In this document: piece after piece, positions 34,738 to 45,073 of the stretch
Layout of the letters: each line of letters begins with the position of its first letter
How positions within the stretch are numbered: position 1 is the first letter of the stretch
Assembly (NCBI RefSeq): GCF_004331175.1
Contig: NZ_SJOD01000003.1
Location: forward strand, 248,001-312,000
DNA: 64,000 bases
Reading direction: 5' to 3'
Source: Acinetobacter sp. ANC 4178
GTDB taxonomy: Bacteria > Pseudomonadota > Gammaproteobacteria > Pseudomonadales > Moraxellaceae
Notes under the pieces: model-generated
What the model was told of the DNA's origin: nothing
What the model saw: the letters and a program-made list of their open reading frames with translations, nothing else
Database searches by the model: none
Position numbers and translations under genes: made by a program

Positions 34738-35616
34738 ATGCGCATGACTTTACGCCAATTGGCTGTTTTTGTAGCAGTCGCTCAAGAAGGCACCGTGACC
34801 AAAGCCAGCGACGCGGTGAAGTTGACTCAAAGTGCTGCAAGTATGGCACTGGCAGATCTAGAAGATGGTTTAGGGGCTCCGCTATTTGACCGTTTAGGCA
34901 AACGTCTGCAATTGAATGATTTAGGTCGTTTTCTATTGCCACAAGCGCTTGAAATTTTAGGGCGCTGCGAAGCCTTTGAACAAGCCGCTAAAGGCGAATT
35001 ACAAAGTATCGATTTGCGTTTAGGGGCAACCTTAACCATTAGCGACTACTTAATGCCTGACCTGATGGCTAATTTTTTACAAATTCAACCGCAAGCGCAT
35101 TTACAACTTCAGGTTGGAAATACGCGCCAAATGATTGAAGCAGTGAATCAATTCCAATTAGATCTTGCTTTGATTGAAGGTTCTTGTCATTTACCACAGC
35201 TCCAATGTATCCATTGGCGTGATGATGAACTGGCAGTGTGCTGTGCACCTAACCACCCTTTAGCACGCTTAAATCGTGAACTCAGCCCTGCTGACTTTGA
35301 CAATGTAGAATGGATTCTACGTGAAGAAGGCTCAGGTACACGTGAAGTCTTTGATAATGCGATCTTACAAGACTTACCAGATGCCAATATTCGTCTCACC
35401 CTTGGACACAACGAAGCGATTCTTAAAATTGTTGCGGGTGGTTTAGGCATGTCGTGTATTTCTAAACTCGCGATTGAACCTTTACAAGAAAAAGGACATT
35501 TGGTGGTTCTGAAAACACCATTCTGGCAACTTTCACGACCTTTATTCATGTTGGTGCATCGCCAAAAGTATCAAGGACCCGGTTTAAAAGCCTTTATGAA
35601 ATTCTGCGAAGGTTAA
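34738..35616 (+). CDS. LysR-family regulator, FinR-like
   Basis: A 292-residue LysR-type regulator. The N-terminal helix-turn-helix is LRQLAVFVAVAQEGTVTKASDAVKLTQSAASMALADLEDGLGAPLFDRLGKRL (residues 5-57), followed by a two-lobed ligand domain. It is divergent from fpr over an 85-bp gap, the same arrangement as finR/fpr in pseudomonads, where FinR activates fpr under superoxide stress and sulfite. The gap has the dyad TCATG-TTAG-CATGA at 34681-34694, a possible binding site. The FinR identity rests on context and DNA-binding-domain pattern. Confidence 0.85.
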   Translation: MRMTLRQLAVFVAVAQEGTVTKASDAVKLTQSAASMALADLEDGLGAPLFDRLGKRLQLNDLGRFLLPQALEILGRCEAFEQAAKGELQSIDLRLGATLTISDYLMPDLMANFLQIQPQAHLQLQVGNTRQMIEAVNQFQLDLALIEGSCHLPQLQCIHWRDDELAVCCAPNHPLARLNRELSPADFDNVEWILREEGSGTREVFDNAILQDLPDANIRLTLGHNEAILKIVAGGLGMSCISKLAIEPLQEKGHLVVLKTPFWQLSRPLFMLVHRQKYQGPGLKAFMKFCEG

Positions 35617-35630
35617 TCACCTTCATCGTT

Positions 35631-35658
35631 AAAAATGCTCCTCACATGGAGCATTTTT
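35631..35658. terminator. Terminator after the finR-like gene
   Basis: AAAAATGCTCC and GGAGCATTTTT form an 11-bp perfect stem with loop TCACAT; T-runs occur on both strands, so it also ends the convergent fusion gene. Confidence 0.8.
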
Positions 35659-35669
35659 TATTCCAAAAT

Positions 35670-36428
35670 TTATCTTCCAAACTGCTTCTCACACGGTTCA
35701 CCATCGTGATTGCCATCCATTTGTGTATTTGGGCAATTTCTTAAGAAAAATACAGCTTCATCATAAGATCGCATTTGACTACAGTGGGTCCGTCCGTCAC
35801 ATTTAAAATGCGCCAGTTGCTCATCCTTTTGTACCTTTGCAGCGTGAGTCGTTGTAACGCCAAAGGATGATGCTGTACTCACCTGCTGAACATTAACCGC
35901 ATAACCCACTTTATCCAAATTTTTTCTGCCCTGCGTTGAAAGAATTCGGTCGGGTAAATCACCCTGTGCTTCTCGCTGTTGTTCTACAATTCTTTTTTGC
36001 TGTTGTATCAATTGCTCGGCTCTCAATTGTTTAGTAATACGATAATCCTGAACTTTTTGATAGGCCACAAAACCTAATCCAGCCAATAAGATCAGGATGA
36101 ATAAAACGATATATTTGAAGCGCGATACAGATTTCTTGGGTAGAATAATTTTCTCTGAAATCGGTATCGTTCGATATACAAAGCTATGCTGCTCGATGAG
36201 GAGTGAATCATCCTCTGGCTTTAGATCTAAACGTACAATATCTGAGGCTTTAAACTTTCCTTGTTCTTCCACAACTCTAAACTTCAGTTGTTCTCCCATA
36301 TTTGGCTTAATGTGCCAGCTTGGGAAATCTTTAATATGGAAAAAAATATCTTCCGATTCATCTGCGACACGAATAAAACCAAAACCACGTGCCGAATTGT
36401 AGTTTTTAATCTTCCCCTCAATAAACAT
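35670..36428 (-). CDS. Cold-shock-domain / transmembrane / excalibur fusion protein
   Basis: A 252-residue protein with three parts. Residues 1-68 are a cold-shock RNA/ssDNA-binding domain with RGFGFIRV and DIFFHIKDF, the RNP1 and RNP2 motifs. Residues 104-123 are a single transmembrane helix (YIVLFILILLAGLGFVAY). A basic, Gln-rich linker (about 124-155) follows, and residues about 205-252 form an excalibur-like calcium-binding end (CDGRTHCSQM, FFLRNCPNTQMDGNHDGEPCEKQFGR with a DxDxDGxxCE-type loop). A cytosolic nucleic-acid domain and a periplasmic calcium-binding domain are therefore joined across the inner membrane. It is 103 bp downstream of a stand-alone cold-shock protein on the same strand. 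Function unknown. Confidence 0.8.
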   Translation of the reverse strand: MFIEGKIKNYNSARGFGFIRVADESEDIFFHIKDFPSWHIKPNMGEQLKFRVVEEQGKFKASDIVRLDLKPEDDSLLIEQHSFVYRTIPISEKIILPKKSVSRFKYIVLFILILLAGLGFVAYQKVQDYRITKQLRAEQLIQQQKRIVEQQREAQGDLPDRILSTQGRKNLDKVGYAVNVQQVSTASSFGVTTTHAAKVQKDEQLAHFKCDGRTHCSQMRSYDEAVFFLRNCPNTQMDGNHDGEPCEKQFGR

Positions 36429-36472
36429 AATTCGCCCTGATCTTTTTTATTTTTTTTATTGTAATTAATAAA

Positions 36473-36494
36473 AAAGAGACCCTAAAGTCTCTTT
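36473..36494. terminator. Terminator between the two cold-shock genes
   Basis: AAAGAGAC and GTCTCTTT pair across CCTAAA. It lies downstream of the stand-alone cold-shock gene and upstream of the fusion gene, so the two are likely separate transcripts. Confidence 0.6.
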
Positions 36495-36531
36495 CTTCAA
36501 TTTGAAATGAAATAAATCAAACAGTTCGTGA

Positions 36532-36825
36532 TCAACGTCTAAAGTTTGTCAATAAAGCGGATGTAATCGATTTATTGTGTGTCGACACTTTAGACTTTTT
36601 CGCTTTGGCAGAATTGTCTGCTACACGTTCAATTTTAATTGCTTTGAATTTATTGCCATTCTCGACGACTAAAAATTTCACACGCTCATTGCGTTTCGGC
36701 TCACCATCTGCAAGCGGAAAATCAGAGATATGAAAGAAAATATCTTGCTCAGGCGTCGTAATAAAACCATAGCCTTTATCTGCGTTGTATTGGGTAATTT
36801 TCCCTTGTTGAAATTCAGATTTCAT
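36532..36825 (-). CDS. Cold-shock domain protein
   Basis: A 97-residue protein. Residues 5-65 form a cold-shock domain with the RNP1 motif KGYGFIT and RNP2 DIFFHISDF, and a basic C-terminal tail (SAKAKKSKVSTHNKSITSALL) follows. The domain is closely related to the N-terminal domain of the fusion protein at 35670-36428. It binds single-stranded RNA or DNA. An AGGTGG ribosome-binding site precedes the ATG. Confidence 0.85.
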   Translation of the reverse strand: MKSEFQQGKITQYNADKGYGFITTPEQDIFFHISDFPLADGEPKRNERVKFLVVENGNKFKAIKIERVADNSAKAKKSKVSTHNKSITSALLTNFRR

Positions 36826-36865
36826 TCATTTCCACCTATTCTGTCAACATGCTGGATATAGTATA

Positions 36866-36887
36866 TAAAAAAGAGGCTGTTACAGCC
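36866..36887 (-). terminator. Terminator after upp
   Basis: On the minus strand GGCTG-TAA-CAGCC is followed by TCTTTTTTATA, shortly after the upp stop codon. Confidence 0.7.
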
Positions 36888-36909
36888 CCCCTTTCGAGCC
36901 ATAACATTA

Positions 36910-37545
36910 TTAATCTTTTTGCACTGAGCCAAAAATTTTGTCACCCGCATCACCTAGACCTGGCACGATATAGCCTTGCGCGTTTAAGCCGTCATCGACA
37001 GAAGCGGTGAAAATGGTCACATCTGGGTGTGCAGTTTCCACTTTTTTAATACCTTCAGGTGCCGCCACCAAAACCATGACACGAATGTCTTTACAACCGC
37101 TAGCTTTTAATACATCAATGGCCGCAACTAATGAAGAACCCGTTGCCAGCATTGGATCAATGATCATGGCAATACGGTTTTGTACATCTGGAACCAATTT
37201 TTTATAGTAAGTACGCGCTTCTAAAGTTTCTTCATCGCGCTCGAGGCCCAATACTGAAACTTTCGCACTTGGAATCAGGTTTAAGAAACCATCCAACATG
37301 CCAATCCCTGCACGTAGAATTGGCACTACAGTAATTTTTTTACCCGCAATACGTTGTGTCGTGACTTTACCTGCCCAACCATCTACTTCATGATCAACGA
37401 CAGCTAAGTCTTTGGTCGCTTCGTAGGTCAGCAACATCGTCACTTCCTGTGCCAATTCACGGAAATTCTTTGTACTAATATCAGCACGACGCAATAAACC
37501 CAGTTTATGTCGAATTAGAGGATGACGAATTTCATGAATAGCCAC
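36910..37545 (-). CDS. upp: Uracil phosphoribosyltransferase
   Basis: A 211-residue enzyme starting at a GTG (37545), where homology to other Upp proteins begins ([25 protein letters not shown]). An ATG at 37581 is in frame but lies at or before the predicted transcription start (37578). Motifs: [18 protein letters not shown], and the PRPP-binding [21 protein letters not shown], with the C-terminal [16 protein letters not shown] for uracil recognition. It converts uracil and PRPP to UMP in pyrimidine salvage. Confidence 0.95.
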   Translation of the reverse strand: MAIHEIRHPLIRHKLGLLRRADISTKNFRELAQEVTMLLTYEATKDLAVVDHEVDGWAGKVTTQRIAGKKITVVPILRAGIGMLDGFLNLIPSAKVSVLGLERDEETLEARTYYKKLVPDVQNRIAMIIDPMLATGSSLVAAIDVLKASGCKDIRVMVLVAAPEGIKKVETAHPDVTIFTASVDDGLNAQGYIVPGLGDAGDKIFGSVQKD

Positions 37546-37584
37546 GGGAGTACACCTAAAAAAATCAAAAACATTATTCATCTT

Positions 37585-37613
37585 ATTATAAATGTTTTTT
37601 ATAAATCTTATAA
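37585..37613 (-). promoter_or_regulatory. Predicted promoter of upp
   Basis: On the minus strand TTATAA (37608-37613) and TATAAT (37585-37590) are 17 bp apart; transcription would begin near 37578. This supports the GTG start at 37545. Confidence 0.5.
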
Positions 37614-37614
37614 C

Positions 37615-37645
37615 AAAAAAAGCCCCCGACTGGCGGAGGCTTTTT
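37615..37645 (-). terminator. Terminator of the nuo operon
   Basis: An A-rich/GCC...GGC/T-rich hairpin (AAAAAGCC with GGCTTTTT, middle CCCGACTGGCGGA) lies 25 bp after the nuoN stop codon and just before the upp promoter. Confidence 0.75.
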
Positions 37646-37668
37646 AATTAACACAATAATTTTTTCAA

Positions 37669-39162
37669 TTATTGACGCGTTAACATGAAATGCAATGGAG
37701 ATAAAATCTCAGCTTGTAAGGCCAGTTTAATAATTGGATCTGGATAAATACCAATCACCAATACTGCAAGTGCTGCGAGTAATACCATGATACCACCCAC
37801 TTTTTGACCCCAGTGATCAACAGCATCAATACGTGGTGTTTCTGGCGGAGTCATATACATCACAACCATTACACGGAGGTAATAGTACAAACCAATACCT
37901 GAACCAACCACAATCATTGCAGCCAAGAACCAGTGTTGAGTTGTTACAGCAGCCATCACTACCAAGAACTTACCAATGAAGCCCGCTGTTAACGGAATGC
38001 CCGCTAAAGACAACATCATCACAGTTAAAGTCGCTGTTAATACTGGACGGCGCCAGAATAAACCACGGTAGTCAGCCAGACTTTCTGCTTCATCGACGTT
38101 GTTGTATGGGCTAGACATTAATGCCACAGCACCAAATGCACCAATGGTCGTTAACACATAAGTAATGACGTAAACTGATACGTTACCAAGGCTTGCATAG
38201 GTCATGCTGATTAAACCAATCAACAAGTAACCAAAGTGTGCAATCGATGAATAACCCAGAATACGTTTCAGGTTCACTTGACGTACCGCCAAGAAGTTAC
38301 CCACCAAGATTGAAAGCACTGCAATGATGGTAATAATCGTCACTAAAGACTCAACCAAAATTGCGCCTGAAGTCAGCAAGTAACGTACAAATAGACCAAT
38401 CGTCGCAACTTTCGCTGCTGTTGCAAGGAAGGTTGCAATCGGAGCTGGTGCCCCTGCATAAACGTCTGGTGTCCATTTGTGGAATGGTGCCAATGAAAGC
38501 TTAAAGCCCACTGCAAAAATAATCAGTGCTAAACCAAGAAGTACCATTGGTTGATGAATATTTTGCATTAATGCTTGGAAAGATTCGTAGAAAGACAACG
38601 AACCTGTATAAGCATAAATATACGCCATTCCCATCAGCAGCATTGCCGAAGCTGTTGCTGAAAGAACCAAGTATTTAATACCCGCTTCTAATGAGTTTGC
38701 ACGTTGATGTGTATAAGCCAACATACCGTAAACAGGAATCGACATTAACTCAAGGCTAATGAAGAAAGATGCATAGTGTGAGCTTGCCACCATTAACATT
38801 GCACCCGCAACCGAGCACAGCATTAAGATATACAGTTCTTCACGGTTATCTTTATAGCTTTCAATATATGCATGTGACAACGTACAACATGCAAGTGATG
38901 CAATTAAGATCACCAATTGGTAAAGCATGGTGAACGGATCCACCATGAACATACCCATCACGTTTGATGGTGCAAATTGCCCACCAAACATGTTGAATAA
39001 AATATTTGCCGCAGCAAGGTTTAAGCCAACCACAGAAGCTGTTGCGATTAAATTATGGTTACGTTTAATCGAAGTGAGGACCATCACAACGACCGCGGTC
39101 AACGCCACGATCATTACAGGAGCTAATGGCATAAGCTCAGAAAAAGACATTGTGAAGTTCAT
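37669..39162 (-). CDS. nuoN: NADH-quinone oxidoreductase subunit N
   Basis: A 497-residue antiporter-like membrane subunit of complex I. It has about 14 helices with the family core SLELMSIPVYGMLAYTHQRANSLEAGIKYLVLSATASAMLLMGMAYIY, the conserved Lys/His of the proton channel in LAPFHKWTPDVYAGAP, and RILGYSSIAHFGYLLIG. It forms one of the proton channels in the membrane arm. Last gene of the nuoA-N operon; 3 bp after nuoM and followed by a terminator. Confidence 0.95.
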   Translation of the reverse strand: MNFTMSFSELMPLAPVMIVALTAVVVMVLTSIKRNHNLIATASVVGLNLAAANILFNMFGGQFAPSNVMGMFMVDPFTMLYQLVILIASLACCTLSHAYIESYKDNREELYILMLCSVAGAMLMVASSHYASFFISLELMSIPVYGMLAYTHQRANSLEAGIKYLVLSATASAMLLMGMAYIYAYTGSLSFYESFQALMQNIHQPMVLLGLALIIFAVGFKLSLAPFHKWTPDVYAGAPAPIATFLATAAKVATIGLFVRYLLTSGAILVESLVTIITIIAVLSILVGNFLAVRQVNLKRILGYSSIAHFGYLLIGLISMTYASLGNVSVYVITYVLTTIGAFGAVALMSSPYNNVDEAESLADYRGLFWRRPVLTATLTVMMLSLAGIPLTAGFIGKFLVVMAAVTTQHWFLAAMIVVGSGIGLYYYLRVMVVMYMTPPETPRIDAVDHWGQKVGGIMVLLAALAVLVIGIYPDPIIKLALQAEILSPLHFMLTRQ

Positions 39163-39165
39163 GGC

Positions 39166-40779
39166 TTATTGCATCTCCACATTTTCGAGTTGAACAGATG
39201 CTTGATGCACAACGTCAACGACTTCTTGAACTGGAATATAGCTGTTTGCTAACCACGCCATACTTGAATTTGAAATATCAAGGAAGGATTGTGGGTAGAG
39301 ACCAAGCCAAAGCAGACCAAACGCACAAATGAGCAAAATACCAACTTCACGTGCATTCAAATCTTTCAGTGGACTTGCGTAATGTTGTTTCTGCTCTTCA
39401 TTTGGCGTACCAAATAAAGCTTTGTGAATCAAAATCAGACCATAAAGACCTGCGAATACTAAGCTGATTGCAGCTAAAATTGTGAATACAGGGAACTTCG
39501 CATAAGAACCCATCAAGATTAAGAACTCACCAATGAAGTTACCTAAACCTGGAATACCCACCAACGCTGCCACGAAGAACATCAAGAAGAATGAAAGGTA
39601 TTGGAATTGACCACGAATACCACCCATTAAACGCATGTCACGTGTATGTAAGCGCTCATAAACCTGACCACACATAATGAACAGTGCAGCAGAAGATAAA
39701 CCATGCGCCAACATCATGATCATCAGACCTTGGAAGGTCAAAATGTTACCTGCATACAATGCAAGTAAGATGAAGCCCATGTGTGAAATTGAGGTATAAG
39801 CCAACAGACGTTTCATGTCGGTTTGCTGGAAAGCACACCAAGCACCATAGAAAATGCCAATTAAACCCATGATGATTGCAATATCGGCAAACTGTGCAGA
39901 CGCCGCTGGGAAGAATGGAATTACAAAACGGAGTAAACCGTACGCCGCTGTTTTAATCAAGATACCGGCTAAGTCTACAGAACCTGCTGTAGGTGCTTGC
40001 GCATGTGCATCAGGTAACCAACCGTGTAATGGAAACACTGGAAGTTTAACCGCGAAACCAACAAACAAACACAACATGAAGGCATAAGCCACCGCTGGAA
40101 GCTGAGCATCAAGCGTATTCGCCACACCTAACAAGTAGTTGTAGTCGAAGCCAATCATGCCAGTCATCATGTATCCATAAACCACTAGGCCTAGGATACC
40201 AATCAGCATAATTAAACCAGCAACTTGCGTATAGATGAAGAACTTAGTTGCAGCGTAAACACGTGATTTACCATCTGCACCACTGTGTCCCCAAAGTGCA
40301 ATCAAGAAGTAGATTGGAACAAGCATCATCTCCCAGAAGAAGAAGAACAAGAACATATCAATCGAAATGAATACACCGATAACCCCGCCCAATGACCATA
40401 AAAGGTTCAAATGGAAGAAGCCTACGTTCTTTTGAATTTCACCCCAAGAACAACCAACTGCCAAAATACCCAACAGCGCAGTTAAGCCCACCATTAATAA
40501 TGATAAGCCATCAACTGCCAAGTGAATATTGATGCCGAGGGTTTGAATCCACGGCAAGAAGAACTCTGCAGACCATGTTGGGACTTTTGCACCCAATTCA
40601 TAGCTGTAAGTACCCGTTTGCCATAAAGCGACCGTTAAGCCCAAAGTAATGAGCATCCCTACGAGCGCAATATAGCGTGGTAGTTGTTGGTCGATTTTAT
40701 CGACCACCCAACATAAAAAACCTGCAATGAACGGTACGAGGATCAGCGCGGGCAAAACCAAATTGTTTGTGATTTCCAT
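39166..40779 (-). CDS. nuoM: NADH-quinone oxidoreductase subunit M
   Basis: A 537-residue antiporter-like subunit with about 14 transmembrane helices. Motifs: FFFFWEMMLVPIYFLIALWG with the key Glu, VKLPVFPLHGWLPDAHAQAPTAGSVDLAGILIKTAAYGLLRF, and LLAYTSISHMGFILLALYAG. It is one of the three proton-pumping subunits. It lies 1 bp after nuoL and 3 bp before nuoN. Confidence 0.96.
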   Translation of the reverse strand: MEITNNLVLPALILVPFIAGFLCWVVDKIDQQLPRYIALVGMLITLGLTVALWQTGTYSYELGAKVPTWSAEFFLPWIQTLGINIHLAVDGLSLLMVGLTALLGILAVGCSWGEIQKNVGFFHLNLLWSLGGVIGVFISIDMFLFFFFWEMMLVPIYFLIALWGHSGADGKSRVYAATKFFIYTQVAGLIMLIGILGLVVYGYMMTGMIGFDYNYLLGVANTLDAQLPAVAYAFMLCLFVGFAVKLPVFPLHGWLPDAHAQAPTAGSVDLAGILIKTAAYGLLRFVIPFFPAASAQFADIAIIMGLIGIFYGAWCAFQQTDMKRLLAYTSISHMGFILLALYAGNILTFQGLMIMMLAHGLSSAALFIMCGQVYERLHTRDMRLMGGIRGQFQYLSFFLMFFVAALVGIPGLGNFIGEFLILMGSYAKFPVFTILAAISLVFAGLYGLILIHKALFGTPNEEQKQHYASPLKDLNAREVGILLICAFGLLWLGLYPQSFLDISNSSMAWLANSYIPVQEVVDVVHQASVQLENVEMQ

Positions 40780-40780
40780 C

Positions 40781-42670
40781 TTATTTCCCCACGACCTGAA
40801 TCACGACTAAGATCATCAGTAGAACCACAATGCCCAGTGACATGCTCGAAGCGTATTCACGCAATGAACCTGTTTGACGAGAGCTTGTAAAGCCGTTACC
40901 AGCTTTCACAATTGCAGGTAATACGAGCCATAAACCATCAATTGGATCACGACCACAAATCTTAGCAATCAGTAAATATGGTTTTACGAAGATTAAGTCA
41001 TACAAGGTATCGAAACCTAATGCATTACGGCAAATATTCGCCAAACCTGCACCCAGTGAAGTTTTCGCAAAACTTTTCACTGCACCGTAAGCAAAAGCAA
41101 ATAAGATCACACCAATCACAAGACCAGCAAGTGCGATACCCACAGCCATATGTTCTGCGCCATGTACACCCGCTTCCATCGCTTCTGGAATAATCACTGC
41201 TGGAATTTTTGCAGCATTCAAAATGCTTTCTACAGGTGCTTTAAGTGCCGCACCCACGAAAGTTGAAAGAACCGCTAAAATTGACAAAGGCCCCCAGTAA
41301 GTCACGCCTTTGATTGCATGATATGGCGTATTTTCTTTTCCAAAGAATACAACCCAAATTAAGCGGAATGTATAAATTGAAGTCAAGAAAGCACCTGCAA
41401 CACCTGTCCAGTACAAGCAGTCATATAACGCTACTGCCTGACCTTTCATCCATACAGCACCCAAGATTGCATCTTTCGAGAAGAAGCCAACGGTAATGAA
41501 TGGAATTGCAGCCAATGCACCGCCACCAATGGCGAAGCAAGCAAATAGGAATTTATTCTTGTAGAACAAACCTCCCATTTTGAAAATGTTTTGTTCGTGG
41601 TGGTAAGCCAAGATCACCGCACCAGAAGACAAGAATAATAATGCCTTGAAGAATGCGTGAGTCAACATGTGGAACAGACCCGCTTGGTATGCTTCCGCAC
41701 CGACTGCCATAAACATATAGCCCAACTGACTCATAGTTGAGTAAGCCAAGATACGTTTGATATCGGTTTGAACCAATGCAGCAAAGCCAGCAACCAATAA
41801 GGTCACAGCACCTGTAATCGAAATGAACATCATCACTTGCGGAGCCATTTCAAATACAGTGTGCATACGACAGCAAAGGTAAACACCCGCCGTCACCATT
41901 GTCGCTGCATGGATCAATGCAGATACTGGTGTAGGACCAGCCATTGCATCTGCTAACCATGTTTGCAGTGGAATCTGTGCAGATTTACCCGCAGCACCCA
42001 AGAACAACATTAATGCTGTCCAGATGGCCATAGATGAACCTTGCGTTAATACCGTTGGTGCCGCAGCAACCACTTCTGCAATGTTTAATGTACCGAACTG
42101 TTGGTAGATTAAGAACAATGCAATCAATAAGAACACATCACCGACACGCGTTACGGTAAATGCTTTGATTGCAGCAAAACCGTTTTCTGGGTTTTGGTAG
42201 TAATAACCAATCAGCAAGTACGAGCAAAGACCAACGCCTTCCCAACCTAGGAATAACAATGCCAAGTTATCGCCAAGAACCAGCAATAACATACTAGCAA
42301 CGAACAGGTTGAAATAAGAGAAGAAACGTGCAAAGTCTTCTTCGCCACGCATGTACCATGAAGCAAAGATATGAATGAGGAAACCTACACCCGTCACCAT
42401 ACCCATCATCAATAATGACAAGCCATCAAGGTGCAAGCTAATGCCTGGTGCAAGACCGCCAACATTGAACCATGTCCACAAGTGTTGTACTTGCGGCACC
42501 GAACCGTTGTTAACGAAATCCATCCCCGCAATAAGGGCAAATAAAGCAGATAGACCTACAGCCCCAACGCCAATAATCGCTGCAACTTTCTCAGGTAAAT
42601 TCTGGCGCCCCGCCGCTAATAAAATAAAACCGATTAGCGGAAATAAAACTGTTAAATATAAATAACTCAT
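40781..42670 (-). CDS. nuoL: NADH-quinone oxidoreductase subunit L
   Basis: A 629-residue subunit with about 16 helices. Motifs: [52 protein letters not shown], and [18 protein letters not shown]. The C-terminal part would form the long lateral helix along the membrane arm. It distally pumps protons. The nuoK stop and nuoL start overlap in an ATGA (42667-42670). Confidence 0.96.
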   Translation of the reverse strand: MSYLYLTVLFPLIGFILLAAGRQNLPEKVAAIIGVGAVGLSALFALIAGMDFVNNGSVPQVQHLWTWFNVGGLAPGISLHLDGLSLLMMGMVTGVGFLIHIFASWYMRGEEDFARFFSYFNLFVASMLLLVLGDNLALLFLGWEGVGLCSYLLIGYYYQNPENGFAAIKAFTVTRVGDVFLLIALFLIYQQFGTLNIAEVVAAAPTVLTQGSSMAIWTALMLFLGAAGKSAQIPLQTWLADAMAGPTPVSALIHAATMVTAGVYLCCRMHTVFEMAPQVMMFISITGAVTLLVAGFAALVQTDIKRILAYSTMSQLGYMFMAVGAEAYQAGLFHMLTHAFFKALLFLSSGAVILAYHHEQNIFKMGGLFYKNKFLFACFAIGGGALAAIPFITVGFFSKDAILGAVWMKGQAVALYDCLYWTGVAGAFLTSIYTFRLIWVVFFGKENTPYHAIKGVTYWGPLSILAVLSTFVGAALKAPVESILNAAKIPAVIIPEAMEAGVHGAEHMAVGIALAGLVIGVILFAFAYGAVKSFAKTSLGAGLANICRNALGFDTLYDLIFVKPYLLIAKICGRDPIDGLWLVLPAIVKAGNGFTSSRQTGSLREYASSMSLGIVVLLMILVVIQVVGK

Positions 42671-42975
42671 CCGCGCATCTCACTAGCAGCATCCACATCC
42701 AAATGATGGAAGCGATGATAAAACTGAAGGACAATCGCAAGACCGATACAAGCCTCTGCCGCAGCAAGGGTCAAAATCAGAATGAACATAATTTGTCCAT
42801 CTGGTTGCACCCAAGCACTACCCGCCAAAACGAATGCCAACGCAGCAGCATTCATCATGACTTCAAGGCTCATTAACATAAATAATAGGTTGCGTCGCAC
42901 CATTACACCGTAAAAACCCAGTGCAAAAAGAATGGTCGCAACGATCAAACCATGTTCTAAAGGGATGTTGCCCAT
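42667..42975 (-). CDS. nuoK: NADH-quinone oxidoreductase subunit K
   Basis: A 102-residue membrane protein with three helices. It has the conserved Glu of the second helix ([16 protein letters not shown]) and [22 protein letters not shown] in the third, both essential for proton transfer in complex I. It overlaps nuoL by 4 bp and nuoJ by 1 bp, indicating coupled translation. Confidence 0.96.
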   Translation of the reverse strand: MGNIPLEHGLIVATILFALGFYGVMVRRNLLFMLMSLEVMMNAAALAFVLAGSAWVQPDGQIMFILILTLAAAEACIGLAIVLQFYHRFHHLDVDAASEMRG

Positions 42976-43496
42976 TATTGTTTGTCCTCTTCTGCACTTG
43001 GCTCACGTTTACCTAAGTGGAATGCTGCAACCAAGGCTGCTAGCAATAACATCGCGGCAACTTCTACCAATAATAAGTAGTGAGTAAAGAGTGCTTGACC
43101 AACGGCTTTCGGACCTACAATTTCAGTGCCCATTACTGGACCTGCTGTGGTGTAGTCTGAACCTAACATCCAAACTAAAATCAAGCCCATTAGAAAGCTC
43201 ATGAGTGCTGGATATGCCCAAGCAGATGACGTTAACCATTTGCGCTCTTGATCAACCGTATGTTGACCAAGATTCAGCATCATCACCACGAACACGAATA
43301 ACACCATGATCGCGCCAGCATAAACGATAATTTCCAGTGCACCCGCAAATGGTGCACCCACAATCATGAACATCCCTGCAACAGCAAGTAAAGACACGAT
43401 CAAGCTAAGTAACGCATGTACAGGGTTCGCGTTAGTAACTACACGAACCGTAGAAACGATGGCCACGAGTGCCATCAAATAAAACGGCCACATCAT
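42975..43496 (-). CDS. nuoJ: NADH-quinone oxidoreductase subunit J
   Basis: A 173-residue five-helix membrane subunit. The conserved third-helix segment is [24 protein letters not shown], where the pi-bulge and Tyr couple quinone reduction to pumping. The start overlaps nuoI by 4 bp. Confidence 0.95.
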   Translation of the reverse strand: MMWPFYLMALVAIVSTVRVVTNANPVHALLSLIVSLLAVAGMFMIVGAPFAGALEIIVYAGAIMVLFVFVVMMLNLGQHTVDQERKWLTSSAWAYPALMSFLMGLILVWMLGSDYTTAGPVMGTEIVGPKAVGQALFTHYLLLVEVAAMLLLAALVAAFHLGKREPSAEEDKQ

Positions 43497-44035
43497 GGTA
43501 ATAGACTCCGTACATCAACAGGTGCGCTTTCACGTTGCGCCTGACCTTTTTCTTTACCTGTTACAGCCATACCTGTAACACGGTAGAAGTTGTAGTCTGG
43601 ATATTTACCAGGACCTGAAATGAGTAAATTCTCTTTCTCATATACTAGGTCTTGACGAACGTACTCGCCTAATTCGAAATCAGGTGTCATCTGAATTGCT
43701 GTAGTTGGACACGCTTCTTCACACATCCCGCAGAAAATACAACGCGAGAAATTAATACGGAAGAATTCTGGATACCAACGACCATCTTCTTTTTCAGCTT
43801 TTTGTAATGAAATACAGCCAACTGGGCATGCAACAGCACATAAGTTACATGCCACACAACGCTCTTCACCATCTGGATCGCGCGTTAATACAATACGACC
43901 ACGGAAACGTGGTGGTACGATTTCTTCAGCTGGTACTTCTGGATATAAAATCGTGTCACGTTTACGCGTCACGTGGCTGAATACCATCCACAATGAACGT
44001 ACAATTGACCCAACTCCAGCTAGAAACTTAAACAT
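43493..44035 (-). CDS. nuoI: NADH-quinone oxidoreductase subunit I
   Basis: A 180-residue iron-sulfur subunit with two 4Fe-4S motifs, [15 protein letters not shown] (about residues 60-74) and [15 protein letters not shown] (about 99-113), that bind clusters N6a and N6b. The N-terminal amphipathic segment anchors it to the membrane arm. It passes electrons toward NuoB. It lies 18 bp after nuoH. Confidence 0.96.
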   Translation of the reverse strand: MFKFLAGVGSIVRSLWMVFSHVTRKRDTILYPEVPAEEIVPPRFRGRIVLTRDPDGEERCVACNLCAVACPVGCISLQKAEKEDGRWYPEFFRINFSRCIFCGMCEEACPTTAIQMTPDFELGEYVRQDLVYEKENLLISGPGKYPDYNFYRVTGMAVTGKEKGQAQRESAPVDVRSLLP

Positions 44036-44053
44036 TTTGTTCTCCCTGCCGTC

Positions 44054-45070
44054 TTAGGCCTGATTCATCAGAATCACAGCACCAGTCACAAGTAAGTTGA
44101 CCAATGCCAATGGCAAGCAAATTTTCCAACCAAAGTTCATTACTTGGTCATAACGTGGACGCATTAATGAACCACGTGCCAATACAAACATCATCACAAA
44201 AAATGCTGTTTTGATAATGAACCAGAATACGGGTGGAATAAACGGAATTTCAAGGTTGAATGGTGCTAACCAACCACCGAAGAATAGCGTTACGATCAAT
44301 GCAGAAATCAGAACCACGTTGACATATTCAGCAACGAAGAACATCCCCCATTTCATACCGCCATATTCTACGTGGTAACCTTCCGCCAATTCTTGTTCTG
44401 CTTCGGGTTGGTCAAATGGGTGACGATGCGTTACCGCAACACCCGCAACCACGAAAATTAAGAAACCTAAGAACTGTGGAATCACAAACCATACATCTTT
44501 TTGTGCTTCTACGATTTCACGCATGTTGAATGAGCCTGCAATCGCAACCACACCCATAAGTGAAATACCCAAGAACACTTCATATGAAATGGTTTGCGCA
44601 GCAGAACGTAGACCGCCAAGTAATGCATATTTGTTGTTTGAAGCCCAACCACCAAATAACACTGCATAGACTGCAATACCCGCCATTGCCATAAAGAACA
44701 ATAAGCCAATGCTCATGTCTGCCACACCCAAATATGGGCTTACAGGAATCACCATGAACGACAGTACCGCAGTTGCCATGGCAACTGCTGGTGCTAAACG
44801 GAACGTTAACTTATCCGCAAACTTTGGTGTCCAGTCTTCCTTAAACATGATTTTCAACATGTCGGCAACAATCTGGAACATACCGCCAGGACCAACACGG
44901 TTTGGACCGTAACGGTCTTGCCATAAGCCGAGCAAACGGCGCTCGACAAATGACATCAGTGCTGCAATCAAAACCACCACCAATAAAATGACAATGGCTT
45001 GAATAACAGAGTACGCAATTGGCCAATTCTCTGCCCAGAGCGGTGTTTGACGTATAATTTCTTGATTCAT
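44054..45070 (-). CDS. nuoH: NADH-quinone oxidoreductase subunit H
   Basis: A 338-residue membrane subunit with eight helices. Signatures: [57 protein letters not shown], and the quinone-chamber loop [24 protein letters not shown]. It forms the quinone entry channel with NuoB and NuoD. It lies 3 bp after nuoG. Confidence 0.96.
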   Translation of the reverse strand: MNQEIIRQTPLWAENWPIAYSVIQAIVILLVVVLIAALMSFVERRLLGLWQDRYGPNRVGPGGMFQIVADMLKIMFKEDWTPKFADKLTFRLAPAVAMATAVLSFMVIPVSPYLGVADMSIGLLFFMAMAGIAVYAVLFGGWASNNKYALLGGLRSAAQTISYEVFLGISLMGVVAIAGSFNMREIVEAQKDVWFVIPQFLGFLIFVVAGVAVTHRHPFDQPEAEQELAEGYHVEYGGMKWGMFFVAEYVNVVLISALIVTLFFGGWLAPFNLEIPFIPPVFWFIIKTAFFVMMFVLARGSLMRPRYDQVMNFGWKICLPLALVNLLVTGAVILMNQA

Positions 45071-45073
45071 GAA

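Noticed and set aside
37546..37581. ATG start for upp at 37581
   Set aside because: It is at or before the predicted transcription start, and homology begins at the GTG at 37545.
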